A stretch of DNA of 46,676 nt, from positions 1 through 46,676 of the forward strand of contig JAUXVN010000041.1 of NCBI GenBank assembly GCA_030684555.1, written 5' to 3'. A model generated the notes under the pieces. That model searched no databases. It saw only the letters and a program-made list of their open reading frames with translations, and had not been told where the DNA came from. Shown here one piece after another: positions 25,779-34,541 of the stretch. The DNA is from Ignavibacteria bacterium. Its GTDB lineage: Bacteria; Bacteroidota; Ignavibacteria; Ignavibacteriales; Ignavibacteriaceae. Every line of letters starts with the position of its first letter. The stretch's first letter is position 1. A program made the position numbers and the translations under genes.

Positions 25779-26510
25779 TTAGAACCTTGAACCCAGAAAA
25801 TGAGGTAACATTTTGCGCCATGTAGGCCAGTCATGGGGCATATCATAACCCCAAATATCAAGTTCGTGATTAATCCCTTTACTGCTAAGTATAGAAGAGA
25901 GTAAACGTGAAGCATCGGGATCTTCAAAATCGCCCTGCCCGGAAGCGATTATTATTTTCTTATTACTCCTCATTTGGTTTAACATAAAATCATCATGCCA
26001 GTGGGGGAGATAATCCACCGGAGAATTAAAGTAAACATTATCGTCGTAATAACCTTTTGTATAATCTTTAAGATTATATGAACCGCTTAATGCAACAGTT
26101 CCCGAAAAAATATCGGGTCTTCTGAAAAAAGAATTTGCGGCATGGAATGCTCCTAATGAAGCACCTGTTGTAACAATCGGGACGTGCCCGTTGCAGTCGT
26201 TATAAATAAACGGAACAACTTCTTCAATAATGTATTTGTTATACTGCTGATGCCTTATTGCTTTATCAGCGGGGTGCATATTGTTATTTAACCAGCTTTC
26301 ACTATTAATGCTGTTTATAGAATAAGCTTTAAACTTTCCCGCCTCAACCATATGTGCCAAAGTATGTACAAGATAAAATCTTTCATACTCAAGAAAATCA
26401 GCAGCGGCTGTTGGAAACATCAATAATCCGAAACCATAATGCCCGTAAACAACAAGATCCATTTCTTTGTTAAGATTCGGGCTCCACCATCGGTGTATTT
26501 CTCTTCTCAT
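25779..26510 (-). CDS. Alpha/beta-hydrolase, esterase-D-like family
   Basis: A 243-residue cytoplasmic protein without a signal peptide. The nucleophile elbow is GASLG with Ser118, and His226 in MPHDWPTW is the likely catalytic histidine. A DFEDPDAS loop in between can supply the acid. The N-terminus (EIHRWWSPNLNKEMDLVVYGHYG) and the overall order match the COG4947-type esterase family, whose substrates are not well defined. A GGAG lies 7 bases before the ATG at 26510. An ATG four bases upstream is out of frame. Confidence 0.7.
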   Translation of the reverse strand: MRREIHRWWSPNLNKEMDLVVYGHYGFGLLMFPTAAADFLEYERFYLVHTLAHMVEAGKFKAYSINSINSESWLNNNMHPADKAIRHQQYNKYIIEEVVPFIYNDCNGHVPIVTTGASLGAFHAANSFFRRPDIFSGTVALSGSYNLKDYTKGYYDDNVYFNSPVDYLPHWHDDFMLNQMRSNKKIIIASGQGDFEDPDASRLLSSILSSKGINHELDIWGYDMPHDWPTWRKMLPHFLGSRF

Positions 26511-26648
26511 TCATCTGCTCCGGGTAAATTATTATTGTTTGCCTCGTTTCCGAAAACAAATTTATTCCAATTTGGTAAAAAGTCAAACTTATAATTTTGA
26601 ATGATGAACAACTTTTTTTCATGTTACGGAGGTTAAAGAGAAAAGAGC

Positions 26649-26682
26649 GGCTGTTTCAAAATAATCATCTTCTGAAACAGCC
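26649..26682 (-). terminator. Hairpin terminator after HEAT-like gene
   Basis: GGCTGTTTCA and TGAAACAGCC form a perfect 10-bp stem with a 14-base loop. On the minus strand a pyrimidine-rich tail (CTCTTTTCTC) follows. It lies downstream of the 26760-27152 gene. Confidence 0.65.
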
Positions 26683-26759
26683 GGATTAATTTAATGCTTC
26701 CATTTTAGTCTTAATTAATAATACTCATTAATCTTGTAAAATATTTCAAATCTTATTCA

Positions 26760-27152
26760 TCATTTCATGGAAGCATCATCTAAGTAAACAAAAGAACTGA
26801 GTTTTTGCAAATCGGTATTATCAGATTCAACTGTAAATTTTTTAAGGAATTTTATCCCTTTAGGAGAATCTATTCTTAATAACGAAAGTACAGCTAATTT
26901 TTGAACTTCATCATTATTCTGATTTTTGATTATGTCAATTAAATAATCAACAGATTCATCAACCTTGTAAAGTCCCGCAAAATAAACTCCCTGCCTTTTA
27001 ACTCCTTGATTTTCGGAAGTGAGACATGAAATTAGATTATCGATTGCATACTTGTTGTTGAAATTATTTTTTCCATTTTGCAAGTTATTGATCTCAGCTT
27101 CTGTTAAAGCCGGGTATATAATAATCAACGATAATAGTATTAAAGCTTTCAT
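26760..27152 (-). CDS. Small exported HEAT-repeat-like protein
   Basis: A 130-residue protein with a signal peptide (MKALILLSLIIIYPALTEA). The mature part is all-helical. It has two HEAT-like helix pairs: GVKRQGVYFAGLYKVDESVDYLIDII and EVQKLAVLSLLRIDSPKGIKFLKKF. HEAT repeats bind proteins or act as scaffolds; the partner is unknown. GGAG is well placed before the ATG. A terminator hairpin follows its stop. Confidence 0.6.
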   Translation of the reverse strand: MKALILLSLIIIYPALTEAEINNLQNGKNNFNNKYAIDNLISCLTSENQGVKRQGVYFAGLYKVDESVDYLIDIIKNQNNDEVQKLAVLSLLRIDSPKGIKFLKKFTVESDNTDLQKLSSFVYLDDASMK

Positions 27153-27337
27153 AACGTCTCCAAAGAATTTATTTATCTTCGGGTGTTAAAAGACGAAAAA
27201 ATAATTACAATAACATTTCATTTTGTAAGTGAGGAAATAATTAATGACTTAAGGTTTATACCCGAAAGGATCGGCATTTTGATTGATGTCTTAAGATAGT
27301 CAATAATCAAAAATCAATTAAACCAAGAGAAAAATTC

Positions 27338-28468
27338 TCAGTCAGAATCCATCAAATCGGAGATGAACTTTAAATTTGGTGATTCTGAGTTCGAGATTAT
27401 AATTTTAATAATAGCTGTTAGTGGAACAGCAAGCAGCATTCCGGCAATTCCCCAAATATATCCCCAAATTAAAACTGATAGAAGAATCATTATAGGATTA
27501 AGATCAAGCCGTCTTCCGAGCAAAATCGGTTCTGTAATATTAAAAGCAAGAGTTTGAATCAGTGCCATTATTGCTGCGATCAACACTCCGTAACCAAGTG
27601 AATCATGTTGAATAATTCCCATTAATGTAGGAAGTATTAGAGCAACCGCAGAGCCGATTGTCGGAATAAAGTTTAAGAAAAATGTTAACAATCCCCAGAT
27701 AATAGGAAAATCAACATCAAGTAAAAATAGTGCAAATGCAGTGATTATACCGGTTGCGAGGTTAATAATAATTTTAGAAATAATATAATTTTGAATCTGC
27801 TTTGTAATCGCTTTAAATGTGTTATCGAGTTTTATTTCGGTTGAGTGTTTCACCGTTAATGTATGATTTTCATCAATAGTAGTATTCAATTCGTTTCCTT
27901 CAAGGGATTCATCAAAATCGCTCTCAATTTTCCCTTGGACATATCTTTTCCTTATCGCTTCAATAAAACCATGATGTCCGCCAACAATAAAAACGAAGAA
28001 GAGAAGAACGAAAAATATACTCCCTGTTATTGAAAATGCTGAAGAAAAAACTCCGCCGGCTAACTCTTTATAATCCAGTTTGGAAATTATTTTTTGAATT
28101 GAAAAACTTCTGAAGTATGGATCACGGATTTTTAAGTCAACCGCCAACTCTCTTACAATCAGATTAATCTTATCAAAATAATTTTGTAGATCGGATGAAA
28201 ATCTTAGGAAAGAATCCAATAAAAATCCTCCGATGCTTAAAAAGATAATGACCACTATGGCAACGTCTATCAATATAATAAATACAGTAGGGAACTTTAT
28301 TTTTTCAAAATAAAAATTAAGAGGTGAAAAAAGAAAAAATAAAAAATATGCGAATACAAACGGAATAAATATATGCGCAAGTTCACTTAAAATGAATGCG
28401 ATAATAAAAATTCCTATTATTGAGACAAAAAACTTAATTACCGAATCGGCTTGAATTTTCTTTTTCAT
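27338..28468 (-). CDS. AI-2E/PerM-family membrane transporter
   Basis: A 376-residue inner-membrane protein with about seven hydrophobic helices. The N-terminal triple-helix block, a soluble stretch at about 85-130, a helix at 145-165, an acidic hydrophilic insert at about 165-215 and the conserved C-terminal block (GLLTFFLNFIPTIGSAVALILPTLMG, GRRLDLNPIMILLSVLIWGYIWGIAGMLLAVPL) match the AI-2E family. Members move small molecules or ions (AI-2 release, sodium/proton exchange) and the cargo cannot be predicted. The hydrophilic insert is longer than I expect for the family. It is divergent from the M14 peptidase gene with 62 bases between starts. Confidence 0.85.
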   Translation of the reverse strand: MKKKIQADSVIKFFVSIIGIFIIAFILSELAHIFIPFVFAYFLFFLFSPLNFYFEKIKFPTVFIILIDVAIVVIIFLSIGGFLLDSFLRFSSDLQNYFDKINLIVRELAVDLKIRDPYFRSFSIQKIISKLDYKELAGGVFSSAFSITGSIFFVLLFFVFIVGGHHGFIEAIRKRYVQGKIESDFDESLEGNELNTTIDENHTLTVKHSTEIKLDNTFKAITKQIQNYIISKIIINLATGIITAFALFLLDVDFPIIWGLLTFFLNFIPTIGSAVALILPTLMGIIQHDSLGYGVLIAAIMALIQTLAFNITEPILLGRRLDLNPIMILLSVLIWGYIWGIAGMLLAVPLTAIIKIIISNSESPNLKFISDLMDSD

Positions 28469-28530
28469 GGAAGTGAAGTTATACTTATATTTAAATGTAA
28501 ACTTGATTTAATTACATATACCGGTTAATA

Positions 28531-30420
28531 ATGAAACTTAAAACATCTACAGCAAATATATTGCATACGTTAACTACTTCGTACAAATATTTTTTTCTTT
28601 TATTGCTTTTCTTGACTTTATTCAGTTCAAATATCAAAGCTCAAGTCGTTTTTGAAGGGAATTTTGAAAGCGGTAATATAAATACGGTTTCTACAACCGA
28701 TTCAATTCTTTACACGGTCACAACTAAAACCGATATTGGCGGGCGCTGGTTTTATTTCAGAATTAAAAATGTGAAAGACTGTTACGTAAGAGTTCGGGTT
28801 TCGTCCAGCGATGTTGTGAGAGCAGTCTATTCTTATGATGATAAAAATTACGAAAGATTCAGTGCTTCAGAGAGTCCCTCTGTAAATCTATTCCAAAAAA
28901 CTTATTCGCGGGATACCGTTTACGTTTCCTATTACACTCCTTATAATTATTCATTTCTGCAGGAAAGAATTAATGAATGGAAAGAATCAGAATTTGCGGT
29001 AGTGGATACAATCGGAATTACATCCAGAAATCTATTAATACAAGAAATAAGAATAACCGATAAAACCGTTTCTGATTCTGGTAAAATAAGAGTTTGGATT
29101 CACGCAAGAACTCATCCGGGTGAAACACCAAGCTCGTGGCAATTTGAGGGAATTATTCAAACCCTGCTTTCCAACAATCCGGTTATACAAAAGTATCGTG
29201 AGAATATAGTTTTTCATTGTATCCCATTTACTAATCCGGAAGGTGTTTTTTACGGAAGATCGAGAACCAATTATGATGGCGTTGATGTTGAATCAAATTG
29301 GAATAAAAGTGATGCTCAAACAACGCAAGAAGTTAAATTTCTTAAACAGAGAATGAGTGCTATTAATAGTGAAAAAGTAATGTCTGTTTTTCTGAATTTA
29401 CATTCACAAGCCTCTCCGTTTTGCACTTTTTGGATTCACACAGCATCATCAACAAGTGATTTCTTTTACAGACGCGAAATGCAATTCTCAAATTTAAATA
29501 CCTCTGATAATCCATACTTTGTTCAAAGTGATTATCGGTTTTCAAATCTAAGTTCAACCTTTCCTGAAGGTTGGTTATGGAATAATCATGGTGATAAAGT
29601 AATGGCTCTTACGTATGAAACTCCTTATGATTTCTATTCTAACGATCAACCGGTAACAATTGAAAATCTGAATTATCTGGGTGAACGTACTGTTTATGCT
29701 GTTGCTGAATATCTGGAAATAAATCATCCGCGTCATTTTATACTTGATAATAAAAACGTTGCTAATTTTTGGAATGTTGAATCAATTGGAAACGAATTTT
29801 ACAGTGATGATTATATTACCACACAAACAAGTGACGGCAGAGGTCCCATTAAATTCGAAAGTGAAATACTTGAATCCGGTAATTACGATGTTTATGCATG
29901 GTGGCCCACAAATCCAAATTTTGCTTATGATGTAAAATATCATATTGAAGGAGGAGGAAATCAACTTGACCGTCAGAAGAATTTGCGGATAAGCGGCGGA
30001 CAGTGGAATTACATGGCTACTTTGGATTTGAATAATTCCGGGAAAATAGCGATAACAGTAAGTGATTCCGGTACAGGTACAGTTGCTGCAGATGCTTTTA
30101 GAATTATTTATCGTGGCGCACCCGTAAATATCAAGGATGAAATAAGTTTAAAAGATTTCGCATTGTATCAAAATTATCCTAATCCATTTAATCCCAGTAC
30201 AACAATCAGGTTTAATCTTAATAAACCGAATAGAGTTAAATTGCAGATATTTAATACGCTTGGACAGGAAGTTGCATTGCTTGTTGATGAATATAGAAGT
30301 ACCGGAAATCATGAAGTGATTTTTGACGCAGGCAGATATTTGATTTCAAGCGGGGTTTATTATTATAGGTTGCTTGTTGATGAAAAAGCCGAAACAAAAG
30401 GAATGGTAATTCTTAAATAA
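28531..30420 (+). CDS. Secreted M14 zinc carboxypeptidase with golvesin-like and T9SS domains
   Basis: A 629-residue protein with a signal peptide (to about KAQ). The zinc site is His195 and Glu198 in THPGE plus His291 in NLHSQA. Glu363 in LTYETPYDF is in the place of the catalytic base. HPGE is the pattern of the M14B / cytosolic-carboxypeptidase-like branch. An N-terminal beta domain (about 40-170) precedes the peptidase, as in that branch. At about 405-530 lies a golvesin/Xly C-terminal-like beta domain (GNYDVYAWWPTNPNFAYDVKYHI), and the end is a T9SS type A domain (537-629). It should be exported and cell-surface bound. The substrate (protein C-termini or peptidoglycan peptides) is not known. 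Confidence 0.8.
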   Translation: MKLKTSTANILHTLTTSYKYFFLLLLFLTLFSSNIKAQVVFEGNFESGNINTVSTTDSILYTVTTKTDIGGRWFYFRIKNVKDCYVRVRVSSSDVVRAVYSYDDKNYERFSASESPSVNLFQKTYSRDTVYVSYYTPYNYSFLQERINEWKESEFAVVDTIGITSRNLLIQEIRITDKTVSDSGKIRVWIHARTHPGETPSSWQFEGIIQTLLSNNPVIQKYRENIVFHCIPFTNPEGVFYGRSRTNYDGVDVESNWNKSDAQTTQEVKFLKQRMSAINSEKVMSVFLNLHSQASPFCTFWIHTASSTSDFFYRREMQFSNLNTSDNPYFVQSDYRFSNLSSTFPEGWLWNNHGDKVMALTYETPYDFYSNDQPVTIENLNYLGERTVYAVAEYLEINHPRHFILDNKNVANFWNVESIGNEFYSDDYITTQTSDGRGPIKFESEILESGNYDVYAWWPTNPNFAYDVKYHIEGGGNQLDRQKNLRISGGQWNYMATLDLNNSGKIAITVSDSGTGTVAADAFRIIYRGAPVNIKDEISLKDFALYQNYPNPFNPSTTIRFNLNKPNRVKLQIFNTLGQEVALLVDEYRSTGNHEVIFDAGRYLISSGVYYYRLLVDEKAETKGMVILK

Positions 30421-30611
30421 TTTTATGTTTTTTTTTGAAACGTTTGGGGATGTTTCAGCATATTTGATGTTAATTGGAAATTATTTAGTTTTAACCCCAT
30501 TAAATTTGTAATTGCTACCACGGGGAATGCAAAGTAACAATTGAACAACATGTAAGTTCTTCAATAATATTTACGAGAAAAAATACTTTAGGTCGAAGGC
30601 TGAATTGATAT

Positions 30612-31703
30612 ATGATGAAATTTTTACTTTTTTTAATTATTACTTCGGTTACTATCCTTCCACAAGATTCAAAAATTGAAATCTTAAGTAACTCCCATTT
30701 AATTTACTCTTACCAAAATGTCAAAATTCAGACCGACGAAAAATCTTTCGAGGTCGTCTCTGGAACTAGTTCAGTCTACTCGGAGCAGATCAAAGGTAAA
30801 AAGGTAATTTATAATTCTGAAAACGGTAGTTATCTGTTAATAACAAATTATGGTTTTAAGCCCGCAAAAGATGATTATAATATAGACTATTTCTTATTTG
30901 ATGAATCTTTCAAACTAATAACAAAATATTCTGAAATTGCTCCTTTCGATTTACCTCACCCGATTGCTTCTGTAAGTGATAATGGATTTATTGTTCTGTT
31001 TGATCCGCTTTCTTATGAGTTAAAAATAATTGATGAAAAGGGAAAAACTGAAATTTCGTTACAAAAAGAAGTCCCACTTGAAATGGAACGCACAGCATTT
31101 ATTCGTTGTTATGCGAATACAATAATTGTCGGAGTGAATGAAATTGCTATGAATAACAGTGTTACCGAAGCAGAAATCGATTTATTTTCAATAGACAAAA
31201 CGACTAATAAAGTTTCGGCTTCAAAGTTAAATCTTTCCATATTAACCGGACTTTATATAGATGAAAACCGAATGTTCGTTTCAGGTGTTGTTTGGGACAA
31301 CAGTTCTGTAAAAGGCAAATCATTTATTTACGAAACTTCTTCTGAAAAATTGATTCAAATTACAGACTTCAATTTTGATAACATTGTTAAAACTGACAAC
31401 GGTTATTTAACATCAAACGGAAACCAAATTAGAAACATCTCTTCTGAAGGAATAATTTTAAACGAAACAAAAATAAACAGTTTTAGAATTTATAGTTTGG
31501 TTAAACATGATGGGAATATATTCCTAACATACTCTGCCGAATCCGGAAATTATCTTCTAATCCTAAATGAAGAAAATCTTAAACCGGAAACAGCCCCATA
31601 TTTTATTTCAAACAAACAAATCTCGAATAAGCTGACCATTTCAAAAAACAATGAACTTTATTTTCAAGATATTAATTCAACTTTTATATATAGAATGAAA
31701 TAA
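30612..31703 (+). CDS. Exported beta-propeller-like protein, unknown function
   Basis: A 363-residue protein with a short signal peptide (MMKFLLFLIITSVTILPQ). A second ATG at 30615 is possible. The mature part is made of repeated beta strands with propeller-like blades (for example GSYLLITNYGF, NGFIVLFDPLSYELKIIDEKGKTEI, YLTSNGNQIRNISSEGII). I see no known motif. It ends 34 bases before the TonB receptor of cassette 2 and probably shares its transcript, so it may serve that system at the envelope. Confidence in the gene is high, in any function low. Confidence 0.6.
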   Translation: MMKFLLFLIITSVTILPQDSKIEILSNSHLIYSYQNVKIQTDEKSFEVVSGTSSVYSEQIKGKKVIYNSENGSYLLITNYGFKPAKDDYNIDYFLFDESFKLITKYSEIAPFDLPHPIASVSDNGFIVLFDPLSYELKIIDEKGKTEISLQKEVPLEMERTAFIRCYANTIIVGVNEIAMNNSVTEAEIDLFSIDKTTNKVSASKLNLSILTGLYIDENRMFVSGVVWDNSSVKGKSFIYETSSEKLIQITDFNFDNIVKTDNGYLTSNGNQIRNISSEGIILNETKINSFRIYSLVKHDGNIFLTYSAESGNYLLILNEENLKPETAPYFISNKQISNKLTISKNNELYFQDINSTFIYRMK

Positions 31704-31737
31704 TGAAACAAACTCACTACAGTTGCAGGAGGATTTC

Positions 31738-34524
31738 ATGCACAAACTGATACATGTAAGAACTTTCTTCCTATTTTTTCTACTTCTTACTCCTATGCTC
31801 CACTCACAATCCGGTAAAATTGCGGGCGTTATTAAAGATGCCACAACCAACGAACCAATTCCCTTTGTAAATATAATAGTTGAAGAAACCACAATGGGCT
31901 CGGCTTCAAACATTGACGGGGAATATTATATTCTTAACATACCTCCCGGTATTTATTCATTAAAAGCTTCTGCTATTGGATATAACTCGGTTACAGTTAA
32001 TAATATAAAAGTTCAAACCGGATTCACTACTAATCTCGATTTCAAATTGAATTCAATGGCTTATCAACTTCAGGAAGATGTTGTTGTAACAGCAACACGT
32101 CCTTTAGTTCAAAAAGATTTAACTGCATCAACATCAACTGTTGGCGCCGATATGATTTCGGAACTTCCTGTTACTGAAATTAGCGATGTACTTCAGTTGC
32201 AAGCTGGAATAGTAAGTTCAGGTGGTGATCTTCATATTCGAGGCGGACGAAAGGGTCAAATCGCTTTCCAGATTGACGGCGTTCCCGTTACAGATGCTTA
32301 TGATGGCGGTACTGTAATTGAAGTAAGTGCAACTGCAGTTCAGGAACTTCAAGTAATAAGCGGTGCATTTAATGCTGAGTATGGGCAGGCAATGTCCGGT
32401 ATTGTTAACCTTGTAACAAAAGACGGAAATAATAATTTTAACGGTAGTTTGACCGCATATTCGGGCGATTATGTTTCCAATAAAAGCGATAAGTTTTGGG
32501 GAATTGAAAAAGTTAGTCCATTTGCAATCAAAAGTATTGAAGGTAGTTTAAGCGGACCAATTTTAAAAGATAATCTCTTTTTCTTTACTACCGGACGTTA
32601 TTTCTATAATACAGGCTACTTCTTCGGTAAAAGAACATTTTTAATTACTGATAAAGCTACTGAAGTCCCGGGTTCAGGGGGAACAAAATTTAATATCACT
32701 CAAAGTGGTGATAATGAATCTGTTGCAATGAATCCAAATGAAAGGCTTTATGGACAAGCAAAATTGACTTTTCGAGTAATGTCAGGAATGAAATTAAGTT
32801 ACAACTATATTCTTGAAAGCCAGGATTATCAAGATTTCAATTCTGATAACCGTTTAACTCCTGATAACAGTCTACAAAGATTCAGAAGAGGTAATACGAA
32901 CCAATTATCTTTGAATCATGCTGTTTCGAATTCAAGTTATTATAATTTTAATCTTTCTTATTATTTCAAAAGTTATCGACATTATTTATTTGAAGATATT
33001 TATACCGGTAATCCGGCTAAACCAACAAACTATGTTGATAACTATTCATTGCAAACTCCTCCATACAGTTTTAATATAGGTGGAACTGATTATAGCAGAT
33101 TTTATAGAAGTTCAGGAACAATTTCTGCTAAACTTGATTGGGCAACTCAGTTTAATCAGGAAATCAATGTGCAGTTTGGTGGTGAATATAAACGTCATCA
33201 AATTTATTATGAGAACATTAACTTATTTCCGGTTTATGAGAATGGGATTTTAACAATGGGAATTCCACCAACAACTTCAAACAATAATGATCAATATTTG
33301 AGGAAGCCGACGGAGGCAGCAGCATATATACAATCCAAGTTTGAAGCATTTAACTTAATTTTTAATATCGGTGTGCGCCTTGATGTATTTGATCCGAATG
33401 GTGTTGTGTTAACTGACCCATCAGACCCTTACATCCACGATCCCAAAAGACCTTCTAACCGTTTTCATGATTTAAATGGAAATGGTGTTCAAGATCCGGG
33501 TGAAGCTACCAAAACACTTGATGAGAGATTAGCTTATTGGTATAACGATGCTACAATCAAATATCAATTTAGCCCTCGTATTGGTTTGGCTTTCCCGATT
33601 ACAGATGCAGGCGTAATTCACTTTTCTTATGGACACTTTTTACAATTACCTCCGTATGAATTAATGTACGCTAATCCCGATTTTGAAATTGGTGTTGGTT
33701 CAGGTAATCAGGGTGTTTTTGGAAATGCTGACTTAAAACCACAGCAAACTGTTAAAGGAGAAATCGGTTTACAACAACAAATCGGTGAAGATATTGCTGT
33801 CGATTTCACTGTTTTCTTCGAAGATTTCAGAGATTTAACCGGAACTCAAACAGATGAAATTTTAGTATTCGGAAGAGGAAGCAGTTACAGTAAATATTCA
33901 AATACAGACTTTGGATACTCAAAAGGGTTTATTGTTAAATTTCAGAAACGATTTTCTGATGGTTTAGCAACAAGTATCGATTATACATATTCTGTTACAA
34001 AAGGAAATGCTTCAAATCCGGCAGATGCAAGAAACGCATTAGCTTCCGGCGCACTTCCTGAAACTTTTATTGCTCCATTAGATTGGGATCAAACACATAC
34101 ATTAAACCTATCAATTGCATATTCAAAACCGAGAGATTATAGTTTCTCGATTATCGGTAATTTTTATTCCGGTCAGCCTTATACTCCCGGTGTAAATAAA
34201 AATACAAACGTCACACAAAATGCATTTCCACGAAACAGTCAAATTAAACCGAACATTTTTAATGTTGATTTTAGAGTAGCCAAAGATTTTGATATAAGTA
34301 TTGGTTATCTAACAGTTTTTATGAAAGTCTTTAATCTCTTTGATTCAGATAATCCAAGAGGAATTTTTAGCGATTCAGGTGATCCGATATTTACATTCGG
34401 CAGACTTGAAGCTGAAAAAATTAATCCGACTATCTATTATAATTCACTCGATGAACGCTTCCTAAATCCGGGATTTTTCTCGGAACCGAGGAGAGTTGAA
34501 CTCGGATTATCTTATAACTTTTAA
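31738..34524 (+). CDS. TonB-dependent receptor with carboxypeptidase-regulatory-like domain (cassette 2)
   Basis: A 928-residue outer-membrane receptor, paralogous to the one at 11702. AGGAGG stands 5 bases before the ATG at 31738; an upstream TTG at 31723 overlaps this site and is rejected. The order is signal peptide (to about HSQ), CarboxypepD_reg-like domain (SGKIAGVIKDATTNEPIP to SAIGYNSV), plug (RGGRKGQIAFQIDGVPV, NAEYGQAMSGIVNLVTKDG) and beta-barrel ending in RRVELGLSYNF. Several stretches are near-identical to cassette 1, including EYGQAMSGIVN. The giant protein follows 17 bases later. Probably imports an oligosaccharide or other large substrate. Confidence 0.85.
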   Translation: MHKLIHVRTFFLFFLLLTPMLHSQSGKIAGVIKDATTNEPIPFVNIIVEETTMGSASNIDGEYYILNIPPGIYSLKASAIGYNSVTVNNIKVQTGFTTNLDFKLNSMAYQLQEDVVVTATRPLVQKDLTASTSTVGADMISELPVTEISDVLQLQAGIVSSGGDLHIRGGRKGQIAFQIDGVPVTDAYDGGTVIEVSATAVQELQVISGAFNAEYGQAMSGIVNLVTKDGNNNFNGSLTAYSGDYVSNKSDKFWGIEKVSPFAIKSIEGSLSGPILKDNLFFFTTGRYFYNTGYFFGKRTFLITDKATEVPGSGGTKFNITQSGDNESVAMNPNERLYGQAKLTFRVMSGMKLSYNYILESQDYQDFNSDNRLTPDNSLQRFRRGNTNQLSLNHAVSNSSYYNFNLSYYFKSYRHYLFEDIYTGNPAKPTNYVDNYSLQTPPYSFNIGGTDYSRFYRSSGTISAKLDWATQFNQEINVQFGGEYKRHQIYYENINLFPVYENGILTMGIPPTTSNNNDQYLRKPTEAAAYIQSKFEAFNLIFNIGVRLDVFDPNGVVLTDPSDPYIHDPKRPSNRFHDLNGNGVQDPGEATKTLDERLAYWYNDATIKYQFSPRIGLAFPITDAGVIHFSYGHFLQLPPYELMYANPDFEIGVGSGNQGVFGNADLKPQQTVKGEIGLQQQIGEDIAVDFTVFFEDFRDLTGTQTDEILVFGRGSSYSKYSNTDFGYSKGFIVKFQKRFSDGLATSIDYTYSVTKGNASNPADARNALASGALPETFIAPLDWDQTHTLNLSIAYSKPRDYSFSIIGNFYSGQPYTPGVNKNTNVTQNAFPRNSQIKPNIFNVDFRVAKDFDISIGYLTVFMKVFNLFDSDNPRGIFSDSGDPIFTFGRLEAEKINPTIYYNSLDERFLNPGFFSEPRRVELGLSYNF

Positions 34525-34541
34525 AATTCAGGAAAAAATCT

